Below the pieces are notes generated by a model, which saw only the letters and a program-made list of their open reading frames with translations, was not told where the DNA came from and made no database searches. A DNA stretch of 64,000 bases, from assembly GCA_022036555.1 (NCBI GenBank), contig CM039119.1:868001-932000 (forward strand), in the 5' to 3' direction. The position numbers and the translations under genes were made by a program. The DNA comes from Microstegium vimineum. Its lineage: Eukaryota; Streptophyta; Magnoliopsida; Poales; Poaceae. This document shows, piece by piece, positions 36,351 to 49,500 of this stretch; the stretch's first letter is position 1; every line of letters begins with the position of its first letter.

Positions 36351-37142
36351 AGGCCTGCTTCGGATGTTCTTTGGTTGGGGTGGCTTGGTGTTTGGCCATG
36401 GCTACCTTTCATGAAGAAGCCGTACAGCGGGATGCGAGCTGACCTTCGTGGCTTCTTCCGTCTCCACCTGGGTGGTGGTGTGGTGGGCTGGCCTTCGCGG
36501 CTTCTAACGCTCGAAGACCTGCTTCGGGCTGTCAGGCGATGGCTTGGCGCTCATAGACGGTGTACTGGGGGGTCATTTTCTCTGTGACCGCGTCCCTTGA
36601 ACTGGTGCGAGGGGAGATTACGAGCCTTCGCACGGTAATCTCCCATCGCCGGTTCCGCTGCCTGGTTACAGACAAGCGGAGGCCGGTTCTTGACCGACGG
36701 TGCCCCCCTTCTTACGAGTCTTTGCACGGTATTCGTGAGATTTAGTCCCTCTTTCTGTGTTCTAAGGAAACGCCTTCTCCCATGGCTATTTTTCGGGATC
36801 TACTTCTAGTTTTTGGTTTTGCTTTGAGGGGCGAAGGTTTGGGTTGCCGACTCGGCTCCCTTTTTGTGTTTTCTGTTGGTTGCCCTTGCCTTTGATTTTG
36901 GAATGGGGGGTGGATTTTTGGTGGTTTGGGCTGCCAGTTCGGCTGCCTTTTATAGTGTCCTAAGGTCTAGCTTTTACTGCTAAGGGTAGGTGGGACGGTG
37001 GTGGTTGTTTGTTGGCGGTTGAGCCTTTACTTCTGGCCGAGTTATTGAGGCCTTCACACTGAATGCTGAGGGCCCCCCCCTTCTTACTGCGATTTTGGCA
37101 GGGCTCTTAAAGAGTTGTGTTGTTGGTTTTACAAAGCCCTTC

Positions 37143-37310
37143 GCCTCGGTGCCCGACTTGTCAGGTCTTTTTCCGAGTTTTGAACGCCTCGTGGGCGCGG
37201 AGGTTGTACCGCTCGTTCAGTCTTTTGCCTCGATGCCCGACTTGTCAGAACTTTTTCCGAGTTTTGAACGCCTCTTGGGCACGGAGGTCGTACCGCTCAT
37301 GCAGCCATTT
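37143..37310 (+). repeat. 84-bp tandem repeat, two copies
   Basis: GCCTCGGTGCCCGACTTGTC at 37143 recurs as GCCTCGATGCCCGACTTGTC at 37227, and the whole 84-bp unit is near identical. Confidence 0.85.
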
Positions 37311-37410
37311 GGCTGTAAGTAGCGGAGGTCCTCTATACGTATTAGTGTGTCGAATGGTGTGGCCTCATTGCTGGCCACTTTCGACGTTCCTGCTTTGGGT
37401 GTTTTGGGGA

Positions 37411-38306
37411 CAAAGATCCGTTAGGCGCTCGTCTAGGCGCGCCTAGGTGCGATTAGGCGCTAATCGCCGGCCCACCGCGTAGACTAGGGTCGAGTCGGAG
37501 TCCTAGGCGAGAGCAGCGACTAGGCGGCGCAAATCAGCGCCTCGGCGGTGATTCTGCGGCGCGCAGGCGTGCAAGGCGGCGCATAGGCAGCCGACTCGCT
37601 CGCGCGCGCGAAAACTGCAGCCGCCGCGGAAGCACGCGCGCGCTTTTGGTGTCTGGCGCGGGAAAGGAGAGGAGGGAAAAGGTCCGCACCCGCTCGAATC
37701 TTGCCTTCCAGGTCGTAGATAGCCGCTCGGGTGCTCCCGCTCGTCCTCTCCTCCTGCGATGGCTCGCCGGAGGGAAGCTCCACCCGCCGGCCCCGCCGGT
37801 TGCCCTGCTCCCCGCGACCCCTCCTGGAAGCTTGTCTCCGCCGGCCTGCTCTGCCCCGCCTGGAACTTGCTGCCCCGCCTGGAAGCCTGGAAGCTGCCGC
37901 GGTGCCGCCGGTCTCCTCTGGCCCGCCTGGTAGTTCTTCACCTAGGCACCCAGCCGACAGCCTCATCCCTATGTGGCAACAGTGCAGCACCAAGGTCAGG
38001 CCCCTCCCCTGCTCCTCTCCTTCATGTCCTCTGTTCTGAATGCATCCCCTGCTCCTCTCCTCTAAAGGTCTGCTGCTCCTCTCCTTCATGTCCTCTGTTC
38101 TGAATGCATCTCTTTCTCCTCTCCTCTGAATGTCTGCTGTGAATTTTTGCTATATATAGTTATATAAATAATATATTATGGCTATATGGCTATATTGCCA
38201 AAACACCTAGGAAAACGCCTAGGAACGCCTAGACGCGATTAATCCCGACTAGGCTCTAGGCTAAGGGTTAGCGCCTAGATTCCGCCTGACGCCTAGCTGA
38301 ACTTTG
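37411..38306. mobile_element. Non-autonomous hAT-type element E with gene-like interior
   Basis: The perfect 8-bp duplication TTTGGGGA (37403-37410 and 38307-38314) and ends CAAAG...CTTTG are hAT hallmarks. Both ends carry many copies of TAGGCG/CGCCTA, which is typical of transposase-binding subterminal repeats. The interior (about 37640-38000) is very GC-rich and looks like a grass gene 5' end. It is followed by a duplicated block containing CTCCTTCATGTCCTCTGTTC (two copies, about 38019 and 38079). No hAT transposase is encoded. It lies in retrotransposon C. Confidence 0.85.
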
Positions 38307-38399
38307 TTTGGGGATAGCCTCTTTATAACTTTAAAGGATTTTTACAAAGGTGCTGCTTCATTAAAAACCTCACGCACCTAGAGGGGGTTCCCTTGTGAG

Positions 38400-39457
38400 T
38401 GTTGACACCGTTTTTTGGCACGTGTCAAATGAGCTAAAACTTGTGTTGATCGGTGGCTGTTTTCTATCGGCATCGGAAAGTTATCAGTTGAATTTGCCGA
38501 TGAGAAAAATGCTGCAGGAAAGAGAAGTTTGTTGCCGATGAAGATTGGATGATTCTTAATTGGTGAAGTCAAGTCACCCGAGCTGCAAAGTTGCTGATGC
38601 CGATTGCCGATGAGGAGATGTTACCGATGCCAATAGAAGGTTGCCAGTGCAAGGTTGCCGATCGGAAAGTATTGCCGATGCCGATGGACATGGAGGGCCG
38701 ATGGGCACAGGATGACTTGGCGTTTGACGTCAACAAGGGGTAGCTGATGGTGAAAAAGGGAAGTCGCGGATTGAAGGAGTCTGTCGATGGAAAGTTTTCA
38801 TCGAAAGAAAGACATAAGGAAACTGGTGATTTTATACCAGTATTAATAGAATAATTTGAGTTTGACTCTTGCACGAGTCGTTTGTTTCGTTTAAAATAGA
38901 GGTGTCTGTTTAGGAAAGTAATATTGTTATTTGGGTCCGACTCCTGCGCGAGTCAGTTATTTCCTTTAAAGTAGGAGTTTTGTTTGGAAAAGGTATGAGT
39001 TGTCTCTGTACAACTCTCCATGCGGGAGTATAAATATGTGCTCAAGGGCTGCGTGTAAAGACAATCAATCATATCAAAATCAAATCAATTTATTCTTATT
39101 CTACTTTTTATTGCAATTTACCCTTTATTGCATTAGTCTTAGCTTATCAACGAGTTCTTCAAGCTTCGACGGGCTGCATCACCTTGATCTCCGTCAAACC
39201 CTTGTAAGTTCCGCGTGGGAGTACCTCTGAGCTTTGGCATCCGGGCGCATCGCTGTTGTCTCGTTCAGCTCTGCTCTAGTTATCCTGAATCAAGTCTGAG
39301 TTTTGGCATCCGGCGTATCGCTGTTGCCCTGTTCAGATCTTGTTCTAGTTATCGTCCTTGTCGATTAACTGGTCAAATCGACTGGCACACCCTCGGATAT
39401 CGAATTTCGGGTAATAGCCCGAGGTGTTCGCAGATCCTGACGCTTTTTGTGTCAACA
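38400..39457 (+). repeat. 5' LTR of retrotransposon B
   Basis: From TGTTGACACCG to GTGTCAACA. Nine GCCGAT/ATCGGC words lie within 38460-38710, that is in the U3 part ahead of the TATA box (TATAAATA, 39029-39036). Confidence 0.93.
39029..39036 (+). promoter_or_regulatory. LTR TATA box of retrotransposon B
   Basis: TATAAATA in the sequence GCGGGAGTATAAATATGTG, kept in both LTRs. Confidence 0.6.
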
Positions 39458-39508
39458 CCTCTTTTGGCACGCCCGGTGGGACACGATTATACGAATCATA
39501 CATCTATC

Positions 39509-42500
39509 ATGGGTGATAACGCCGACGTTAACCAGAGGAACATCATCGAAGTCTCCGAGGTCGATCTAAAAGATGATCAGAGGCTGGCCATGGAGCGGGC
39601 TATGGAGGAGTACAAGCAATTATATCTGAAATCCTTCAGCCTAAGAAGGAGCGGCGAAGCAATCCAGAAGCAAGATCCGCCGTTGCCACGTCAGGTCACG
39701 TATGACGTCAATCCTGGTAAGTTACAAGAGATGGTTAATTCTGCTCTAAATCAAGCATTAATTAGCCACTCTAGCGTGCTGTCCAATATTGTGTACAATG
39801 CTATCATGCAATCATTCAAAGAAGGACATGCACCCCAATATGTTGGTCCAGCGTATCATCAACCTGGATTGGCAGCTATAAGCCCATCGGCAGCCCTAAT
39901 GGCGTCTTCCACTCCTGTGGAACCGTCTGCCGATGTGGTTATACCGCCAAGGCCGAGTCCTGACAGCGTCACCAAGCTCAATACAGATCAAGTGGCGTCG
40001 GCAACTTCAGGACCTACTATCCAGAGTCAACCAGCTCCCGCCAACTGGTGGGGTTACGGTATGCCTTCAAATCTATCTGCTGGTTCTAATCTGGTGCAGG
40101 GAGATAGCTCAGCTTGGAAGGGCTCCATGGCATCTGCAATGCAATCACAGCCGGTGGCCCCTATGATGCATTACTCTACGCCTCCTCCAACTGTACAAGT
40201 GCCATCAGAAGATTTCCAAGTGATTCCTAAAATACCTCTGATGCCACCATCGGCAAGCTCTATGCCGATGCAACAGAACATAGCAGCTGACAGTCAACCT
40301 CTGGTGGCAAATCCTCAAGCCGGAGTACTAGCACATCAAGGTAACCAATCTGTTGATTACTCCAAGATGTAGGAACAGCAGAGGCCAGTCAGCTATCAAC
40401 CATCGTTAGGCCACATGCCGATGATTTGCAGTTCTGGATGGGCCAACCAGCCGCCAGCTCAATAGCCTGGCGTGTCAATGTATCATTATGGAGGCCCAGC
40501 AAGTGCTCAGAGCGGACCATCGGTATAGCAACCGATGAATACGATGATTCAACCTAACCTGCTAAGTGTGCAAAACTATCCATCGGTAAATCAACCGATG
40601 CATAGTGTTCAGATGACTGGTGCTGCGCCCGTGACTACTTCGCATCATCTTCAAGAGGCGCATCAGCCGGCTCCACCAGTCAACAACCAGCCGATGAGTC
40701 GGCAAGAGCAGGATGCATATTGGGCCGATAAGATCGCCGAAGTAATGAAAGAGCAATTCGACATCAAACCCAAGGTCAACACATATTCTTATCGGACCCC
40801 GTATCCTCCAGCATATGACTTGATTCCTCTCCCAAATCGGTACAAGGTACCTGATTTTACCAAATTCTCTGGCCAAGATGACACATCAACTATGGAGCAT
40901 ATTAATCGCTTCATTATCCAGTGTGGAGAAGCTACCAGCAGAGAGGAACTCAGGGTGAGATTGTTTTCTTCATCATTGTCTGGATCGGCATTCACATAGT
41001 TTATATCATTACCTCCAAACTCTGTAATCACATGGGCCGATCTAGAGAGACAATTTCATAAATACTTCTTCGCTGGCATACATGAAAAGAAGCTTATCGA
41101 TCTGGTCAAATTGAGGCAACGCAATGACGAATCGGTAGAGAGCTTTGTTCAGAGACTGCGGGACGTGAAAAATAAATGCTACAACCTAGTGCTTGATGAT
41201 CGGCAACTGGCAGATTTGGCCTTCCAAGGATTACTGCCGCACATCAAGGACAAATACGCGTCTCAGGAATTTGAAAGTCTAAGTCATCTGGTGCAAAGGA
41301 TTGCCGATCAAGATATCAAAACCTTTGAACCCAAGAAGACTTGGAACAAGAAGGTGACCTTCATCGGGCAAGAAAAAGATTTTGGGTCAGATGGAGAGCT
41401 AAGCGTCGGTGCGGCTGAATGGGTGAAGGACAAGAAGCATGTGTCTTGTCCGTTTGGCCAGAAGGAAGCTGAAAGGTTCACTTTTGACATTACCAAGGCC
41501 GATAGGATGTTTGACTTATTACTTCAAGAAGGGCGGATCAAGTTGGCGCCTAACCAAGTAATTTCATCGGCCGAAGAGCTCAAGAAAATTAGGTACTGCA
41601 AATGGTACAATGTGACTTCTCACAGTACCAATGACTGCAAGGTGTTCAGGCAGCAATTGCAGTCAGAGACTGAATCTGGACGAATCAAGTTTGAAAAGTC
41701 TAAAGTCTAGAAACCGATGAAGATTGATGAGCACCCGTTTCCAAATAACATGGTGGAAGCTAGTGGAACCAAAGTGCTGACATCGGAAGCTGCCAGGAAA
41801 AATGCATCGGTGGACCCTAACCATCAAGTAGCTGAGCGCGACACAAGAAGGCTTACCGATGACAGAAAAGGCAAAAGAGTTGCCGACGAAGGTAGTAGTG
41901 CCAGAAGGGCTCCTGGTGTGGTGATCACGCACAAGCAGCCAAGGCAAGAGTATCGGCAATCCCAAAAGGAGCAATATCGGCAAGAAGAAGAGCATCAAGA
42001 GTGGCTTCGGCATAAGGACCACTGGAAGTGTCCCTTCTTCGTTCACTATTGGGAAGAAGGCATCAAGCTACCTACTGCCGATAATTGTCCTGAATGCAAC
42101 GGGTACTACACTGCCGATCGGGCAGGTAAGAAACCTTGTTTTGATGATCGAGCATCCAGGTACGCTAAGCCACTCAGAGAGAAGAGATCAACACATGACC
42201 GACTGGGGGGCAAGCTTAGTGCCCATAACAGGCTTGGCAGATGTGTTGATCAAGAGGAGCTGGAGGAGGTGGCCAATGCAAGAGTGCCTGACGAAGAAAT
42301 ATTCTCCAGAGATCCCAACATCGGAAGAAGTACCGATGTAAGCGGTGGAAAGCAGTACCAGCCTGTCTGGAAAACTAAGCTTCCTCAGTGGTGCCCTAAG
42401 GGTCTGACCAAGACTCAGAAAAGAAGGATCCAGCGCGAACGCCAAAGTGATCTATATGACGGTGAAAATCCTCCAAGGGAAAAGCAGTGGAGGCCAAAGC

Positions 42501-43189
42501 GCAAGGATAGAGATCCATCAGCAGAAATAAATATGGTTGTCATATTGTCGATGGAGTTCATGGCACCTGTCAGCGATGATGAAGAGACAACAGAGATGGC
42601 ACAATTGATCTTGGATCCGATGACAGCCGTCTTTGAGAAGCCCGCCGATGATGAAAGACAACACCTAAGGGCTTTGTTCGTTAAAGGCAAAGTGGATGGG
42701 CAGCCCGTGACCAAGATGTTGGTGGATGGTGGCGCGTCGATAAACATAATGCCATATGTCATGTTTAGGAAGCTTGGAAAAGGCGACCAAGACTTAGTCA
42801 AAACGGACATGAAGCTCAAGGACTTTGAAGGCAATGTGTCGACAGCTATGGGGGTCGTATGTGTTGACTTAACCATCGGCAGTAAAACTTTGCCGACAAC
42901 ATTTTTTGTAATCAGTGGCAAAGGCACCTACAACTTGCTCCTACGAAGGGATTGGATCCACGCCAATTGCTGCATTCCTTCCACCATGCATCAGAGCCTT
43001 GTGCAGTGGATCGGAGACAAAATTGAAGTCGTCCGAAGTGAAACCCCATCGATTGTTGCGTCGGCAGAATCAGAAACTTATGAGCAAACCAGATGCATAT
43101 CGGGCGAAGCTTGGGACACAGAGTTCCTCAAAGTTGTCGATTACCGCATTAAACCGATCCAAGCAGTCGGTCCTGAAGAAGAGTTTTAA
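39509..43189 (+). pseudogene. Gag-protease gene of retrotransposon B, with nonsense mutations
   Basis: A single frame runs from ATG 39509 (MGDNADVNQRN) to TAA 43187-43189, with TAG stops at 40370, about 40462, about 40527, 40997 and 41708 and no frameshift. The layout matches A: Pro/Gln-rich N-terminus, Gag core (VPDFTKFSGQDDTSTMEHIN), zinc knuckle CKWYNVTSHSTNDC, CPFFVHYWEEG...CPECNGYY, and protease MLVDGGASINIMPY with the same DGG. The stop TAA shares its last A with the pol ATG. Confidence 0.92.
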
Positions 43190-46100
43190 TGGATCGGTTC
43201 GCCGATGATGGAAAGCTGGGGCAGGGCTTCACATCCGCCGATGATTTACTTGAGATAGACATCGGCGATGGTAGTAAACATAGGTCTACTTTTATTAGTG
43301 CTAAATTAGATTCCCAATGTAAACAACAGCTAACCGATTTATTGAAGGAATACAAAGATTGTTTTGCTTGAGATTATACAGAAATGCTCGGTTTAGACCG
43401 ATCGATAGTTGAACATCGGTTACCCATTAAGTATGGTTTCCAACCACATCGGCAACCTGCACGCCGATGCAATCCTAACATTTTACCTGACATTAAGGCC
43501 AAAATTACAAAGTTAATCGAAGATGGATTTATTCGGCAATGCCAATATGCCGATTGGATTTCTAATGTGGTTCCTGTGTACAAGAAAAATGGAAAACTTC
43601 GTGTTTGTATTGATTTCAGGAATCTTAATAAGGCTACGCCAATGGATGGTTACCCGATGCCGTTGCCGATCTGCTGATTGATGCTGCTGCTGGACATCAA
43701 ATCATTAGCTTCATGGATGGTAATGCTGGATATAATTAAATATTCATGGCTGAAGAGGACATACCCAAGACTGCCTTCAGATGTCTAGGTCATGTCGGTT
43801 TATTTGAATGGGTTGTCATGACTTTTGGCTTGAAAAATGCCGGTGCTACTTATCAGAGAGCAATGAATTTCATCTTTCATAAGTATATCAGCACGATAGT
43901 CGAAATCTATATTGATGATGTGGTGGTTAAGTCCAGAGATTTTGGGAAGCATCTTGCCGATTTGCGAAAAATATTGGAATGCACAAGGGAGCATGGGTTG
44001 AAGATGAATCCTAACAAGTGTGCATTTGGTGTATCGGCAGGACAGTTTCTGGGCTTTATGGTGCATCAAAGAGGCATTGAGATCGGCAGAAAGTCTATTG
44101 ACGCAATTAATAAAGTGGTTGCTCCTACAAACAAGACTGAGCTGCAATCTTTGATCGGCAAGATTAATTTTATTAGAAGATTTATATCTAACTTATCGGG
44201 TAAGGTTAAATCTTTTAGTCCGTTACTGAAGCTAAAAGCCAATCAAGAGTTTGTATGGAAAGAAGAGCAGCAATTAGCTTTGGAGGAGATCAAGAAATAT
44301 TTAGTAAACCCTCCAGTCTTGATTCCACCTCAACACGGGAAGCCTTTCAGATTGTATTTGTCTGCCGATGACGGCGTTATCGGATCAACCTTGATTCAAG
44401 AATTTAAAGGGAGAGAATGTGTAATATATTATTTAAGCAGGAGGCTGGTGGATGCTGAAACCTAGTATTCGGCCGTAGAGAGATTATGCTTATGTTTATA
44501 CTTATCTTGCATAAAATTGAGGCATTATTTATTGTCGGTTGAATGCACTGTTATCTGCAAAGATGATGTCGTTAAGTATATGCTGTCGATGCCGATGTTA
44601 AGTGGAAGAATCGGCAAGTGGATTCTGGCACTTTCAGAGTTGATTTAAGGTATGAATCGGCTAAGGCAGTTAAAGGTCAGGTGATGGCCGATTTTGTTAC
44701 ACAGCATTGCAATATGGTGAGCTCTGTGGAGATTGCTCCTTGGACTTTGTTCTTTGATGGATCTACGTGCAAGGAAGGAGCAGGTATCGGTGTTCTTCTA
44801 ATTTCACCCCGAGGACGGAAGTATGAGATTTCATTGCCGATTGTTGCTACATCAACAAACAATCAGGCTGAATATCAAGCTTTGATAAAAGGGTTGGAAT
44901 TGCTCAGAGAAGTGCATGCCGATGCCGTTGAAATCTTTGGCGACTCTATGTTGGTGATCAATCAGCTGACTGGAGTATATGAATGCAAAAGTGAAATGTT
45001 GATTGCACACCATGAGAGGTGTTTGCGACTGTTGAAGGAATTCAAAGAGTACCGCCTTGAGCATGTTCCTAGGTTGCATAACGAAGAGGCCAATCGGTTG
45101 GCACAGAATGCTTCAGGGTATCAGCCGATTCAAGAGGTCATGACATCGGTAACGGTTGCCGATGACTGGAAAAAGGAGATCACCGATTACCTAAGAGATC
45201 CATCTAAGAAGGTTGAAAGGCGTCTAAGGTTCCAGGCCACCAAGTATGTGCTCCTTGATGATGAATTGTATTATCGGACAATTGATGAAGTCTTGCTCAG
45301 ATGCCTTGGTAAAGAGGAATCAAAAGAGTTGATGGGCGAAATCCATGAGGGTGTGTGTGGAGCACATCAATCGGCATTCAAGATGAAGTGGATGATCAGG
45401 CGGAATGGATATTATTGGCCGACAATTCTTGAGGATTGCTTCAACTATTTTAAGGGATGCCAGGATTGTCAGAAGTTTGGTAACGTACAGAGGGCACCTG
45501 CATCGGCAATGAATCCTATAATCAAGCCTTGGCTGTTCAGAGGATGGGCTATTGATCTCATCGGCCAGATTTATCCACCATCGAGTAAGGGGCATAAGTT
45601 TATACTTGTCGCTACCGATTACTTCACTAAATGGGTTGAGGCAATTCCTTTGAAGAAGGTGACATCGGCAAACATGGTGGATTTTGTTAAAGAACACATT
45701 GTTTACCGATTTGGTATTCCTTAGACTATTACTACCGATCAAGGGACCATGTTCACATCGGGAGAGTTTGATGAATTTGCTGCTAGTATGGGGTTCAAGG
45801 TATTAAACTCTTCTCCTTATTATGCCCAGGCTAATGGTCAGGCTGAAGCAACTAATAAGGGAGTTATTAAGCTTATCAAACGCAAAATTGAAGAGAACCC
45901 TAGAAGGTGGCATGTGGTGTTGAATGAAGCCTTATGGTCGTATCGGATGACTTGTCATGGTGCAACCAAAGTTTTGCCGTATCAGTTAATCTATGGACAC
46001 GATGTTGTCCTGCCTTGGGAAATTAAAACTGGTTCTAGGCGATTATCTTTTCAAGATCAATTGACGACCGATGATTATGCCACTCTTATGAAAGATGAGT

Positions 46101-46423
46101 TAGAAGACTTAGCAAGTCATCGGTTGAGGGCATTGATCAGCATTGAGGAGAATAAGAAGAGGGTTGCCAGATGGTATGATAAGAAAGTAAAAGTGAAGCA
46201 ATTTGCTGATGGTGATCTGGTATGGAAGTTGATTTTACCAATTGGGACTAAAAGTTCTAAGTTTGGAAAATGGTCTCCTAACTGGGAAGGTCCTTATCGG
46301 ATAAAACAGTCTGCTCCTGGCAATGCCTATATTTTAGAAACTCTCGAAGGAGTTGCATTCTCCAGAGCAATCAACGAGAAATACTTAAAGAAATACTACC
46401 CTAGTATTTGGGTAGACGCATAG
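43189..46423 (+). pseudogene. Pol gene (RT, RNase H, integrase) of retrotransposon B, broken
   Basis: Starts MDRFADDGKLGQGFT at the TAATG overlap. A TGA at 43369 replaces a Trp codon. One base is lost near 43660 and another near 44640, and further stops lie near 43737, 44463 and 45721. Reverse transcriptase has YIDDVV near 43908. The plant-type RNase H region (WTLFFDGSTCKEGAGIGVLL), integrase zinc region (HQSAFKMKWMIRRNGYYWPT...CQDCQKFGN) and core (WAIDLIGQIYPP, ATDYFTKWVEAIPLKKV) are well kept from 44618 onward. It ends at TAG 46421 and converges on the antisense gene 120 bp away. Confidence 0.93.
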
Positions 46424-46542
46424 AATGCTCGTTTGAATGCCGATGAAAGAGAAAGTTATAATACATCATTAAAAGCGTACTGACATTATGTTACAGAGCA
46501 AAATCAAGTATCAATGTTACATTTGCCGATACAATGAATAGA

Positions 46543-49500
46543 TTACAACAAGGATTGGATGGTTGATATCGCACGTAGGCAAATTTGCTCTATCTCCTCC
46601 ATCTCCTTGGCATCGGCTTCGGCAGACCCCTCCGTAGGCTTGATCTTCTTCAGCGCAATGGCTTGTCGGGCATTTGTGTCCCTTTCTTGCCGAAGAGCTT
46701 TGATGGTATCGGGCAGTTGAGCTTTCTTTTGACCGGCTATAGTCAGGGCTTCGTCAACTATTTTCAGTTCAGCCAGCAGCTCTTCCTTCCTTGCCGATAG
46801 TTGAATGATCTCCTGCTCAAGGTCGGCGCCAGAAGCTTCTACTTGGCCGACACTCTTGTGCTTTTCATCGGCAATCTGTTTGAATTTGAGCATTTCTTCT
46901 GCAAGCTTGGACTGAGCGTTCCTATCGGCAATACGGCGTGAAATCCGCTGGTATTGGAGTTGGCGGCTCTCAAGGAATGATGCCTGGAAGAGGATCTCTT
47001 ATGTATCGGCAGAGAGGTGGCCTTGGATATCCTTGAAAGCTGTCCTTGCTGCAGTTGAATCCTGAACGAGCTTGGAGGTATCTTGTTGCAGCAAGGAAAG
47101 TAGTGCTTCGAGCTTGGATTTGATCTCTGCTGATAAAGCTGGAGCAGAATTTTATTTGTCCTCATCCTCATCAGGGATGTTAACGGCAAAGGAGAACAGT
47201 CTGTCTGCTGGAGCAGGGCCTTCTGGGTGTTCGTCCTCTTGAGGGTTGATGCCAAAGGAAAATAGGCTGTTTGGGGAATCTTGGGCCTGAAAAAGAAGAA
47301 GTTAAAATGCGCCGATCATAAGATTATACTACGAATTTTTAGGTAACCGACTTACCATATTGAAGCGAATTTCTTGCCTAGGACTTGGCATGTCGGCTGG
47401 TACAGCTTCATCCTGGAGATCGGCAGCCGTTGCCGATGAGCGGGCTTCTGTTGGAGAAGTAGGTGACGCCGTGGGTGCTAGTGGCGCTGCTGCTAGTGTT
47501 GCTTCCGCTGTGGTGGCTGGCTCCTGTGGCAGCGACACCGTTCTCTCGTCGGGGGTTTTGGCTGGTGAAGGTGTCTATGCCGATGTCGCCTCCGCTGGTG
47601 CAGCGGGTGGAGTTATCTCCTGATCAGGGATGTCGTCCAGTGGATGATCAGGGATAGGAGCCGATGATGGTTCTGCCGTTGGCGCGTCGGCAGTTGGTGA
47701 TGCGACTGGAGTCGATGGCGAAGATGGGGTGGCTAATCTCAGGCGCCTTTTCTTCCTTGGTGCGGCAGTGGGAGAGCCAGCCCGTTTCGATGAAGCCTGG
47801 GGGGCATTGGCAGCAGGACTTGGGGATGCTTGTACGTTTGAAGCAGCTGCCGATGACCTTATTGCCTGAGGAAGTTTAGTGCAGGTTATATAAAGTAAAC
47901 TATTGCCGATGAACCAGTATGTGATCGGTATAAGTAAAGATGAGATTTACTACAAAAACCCGTGTCAAGGCAGCAGCAGCAGCCGATGTAGCCTTGGTTT
48001 TTGTAGGCGTCGATTTGGGTACCTTCTGATGGGTGAAGGCAGCCAGTGTGGGGGCATTATTGCCGATGAGTGATATGGGATTCATCATTCGGAGGTTGAA
48101 AGGCTTGCCACTCCTGCTCATCTTGGGGATTGGATCATCGACCTGTTAAGCATAAGAAAGTCAGATGCTGATGACAGTAATAAATTAAGAGGAATGCATC
48201 GGAAATTGAAAACTTACTGCATCATCAGGAATGACGTGATCGGCGTCAATTATTTGCCGATAGTAGTGAGATGACTTGGCAAAGAGTTGATGTCTCCATT
48301 CTTGCCACCAGAATTTATATTCGTCCGTGACGAAGGAGGTTGGTGCCCAGGAGGATAAGTCAATATCTGAAATATCGACATTTGGGGGGAGATTGACGAC
48401 TTTGTTCCAGTCCATGACGCTGGAAATGGCTTGTCGTGGTTTTACAACCTTGGCATAGCAGAGCTTGATCGGTAGTTGGCCGAACGCCAGTTGTCTTGCT
48501 GCTGTCGCTGAGTAATAGAACTCAAAGGATGGAGGAGTATTCTTCCCGATTCCAAAAATATTGACTGGGATAGCTCGGGGAACAATACTGGCCTTCATGA
48601 TTATTTGATTTTGAGGCACATTCCCATCGGTAAGGTTGAACAGCAGAGGAAATCGGTTGTCCTCATCAATGTATGGCCACCAGAGCCGTTCCGAAGCAGG
48701 GATTCCATTGTAAAATTTCTGGAAGAACAGGCCAAACTGCTCTGCATCGGCATCGGTCCCTGGCAGCACTATGATGGCCTCTCCGAAGTTGAGTGGAGGA
48801 CGAGTTGCCGATTCATCATCCCGTATTTGTAATTTTCCGATATGTCCCTTGGGAATTGCTGAGCAAACAAGTCAAACTGGAGGACTTTGTACATGTGTGC
48901 GTTTAACCACATGTTTATGAACCACCAAGGGCCTCCAAGGTTGCCAATGGGCTCACCTAACAACAGCTTCTTGGACACTTGGTGTAGAAGGCGGTACACT
49001 GATCCAAGAAGATATCGGCCGAGAGGGAGTCTTGTTCCATCGGCTAGAAGCTCTGCTGCTGGGAGGTACATTGTGGTCGGTCCGACAGTTTTGCCACAAA
49101 AAATAAATTTCTCCAGCCACATGTTTAGGAAGGTGGCGTGTTCTCTTTGCCCTACCGATCCGGTCTTCTGGTGCTCTTGAATGTAACCGGTCCAGCCACC
49201 GATGTTTCGTGTGTTCACTTTATGCTCAGCTTTCCGATGGAATAAAGTTGAGACATCATCGGAAGAAACATCAAGGTCGGTCAGCACGTGCACATCGGCA
49301 AGGGTAGGGGTGGCTGGTCCAGAAGTAGGAGGCCGCTATCAGCATGTTCTCGTTTTTCTCCATATCGGCAATGGAGAGCCTGATGCACTGATCCAGATTG
49401 CGTTCTGACCAGTAGACTTGCTGTGTTCTAATGACCCTAAGGTACCAGTTCTTCCACCCCTTGGTAGGCTTGGGCCATGAACGGAAGGCGTCCTTCCATA

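Larger units (their letters stand above)
34840..37402. other. Non-coding internal part of retrotransposon C with tandem repeats
   Basis: Between the accessory gene and the hAT insertion no domain was recognised. The words CTTCGC/GCGAAG recur (about ten by eye). Two repeat blocks are listed separately. Confidence 0.5.

Noticed and set aside
37520..38103. Open frames on both strands in hAT element E as coding genes
   Set aside because: GC-rich, low-complexity in every frame, and no recognisable motif. Kept only as possible captured gene DNA.
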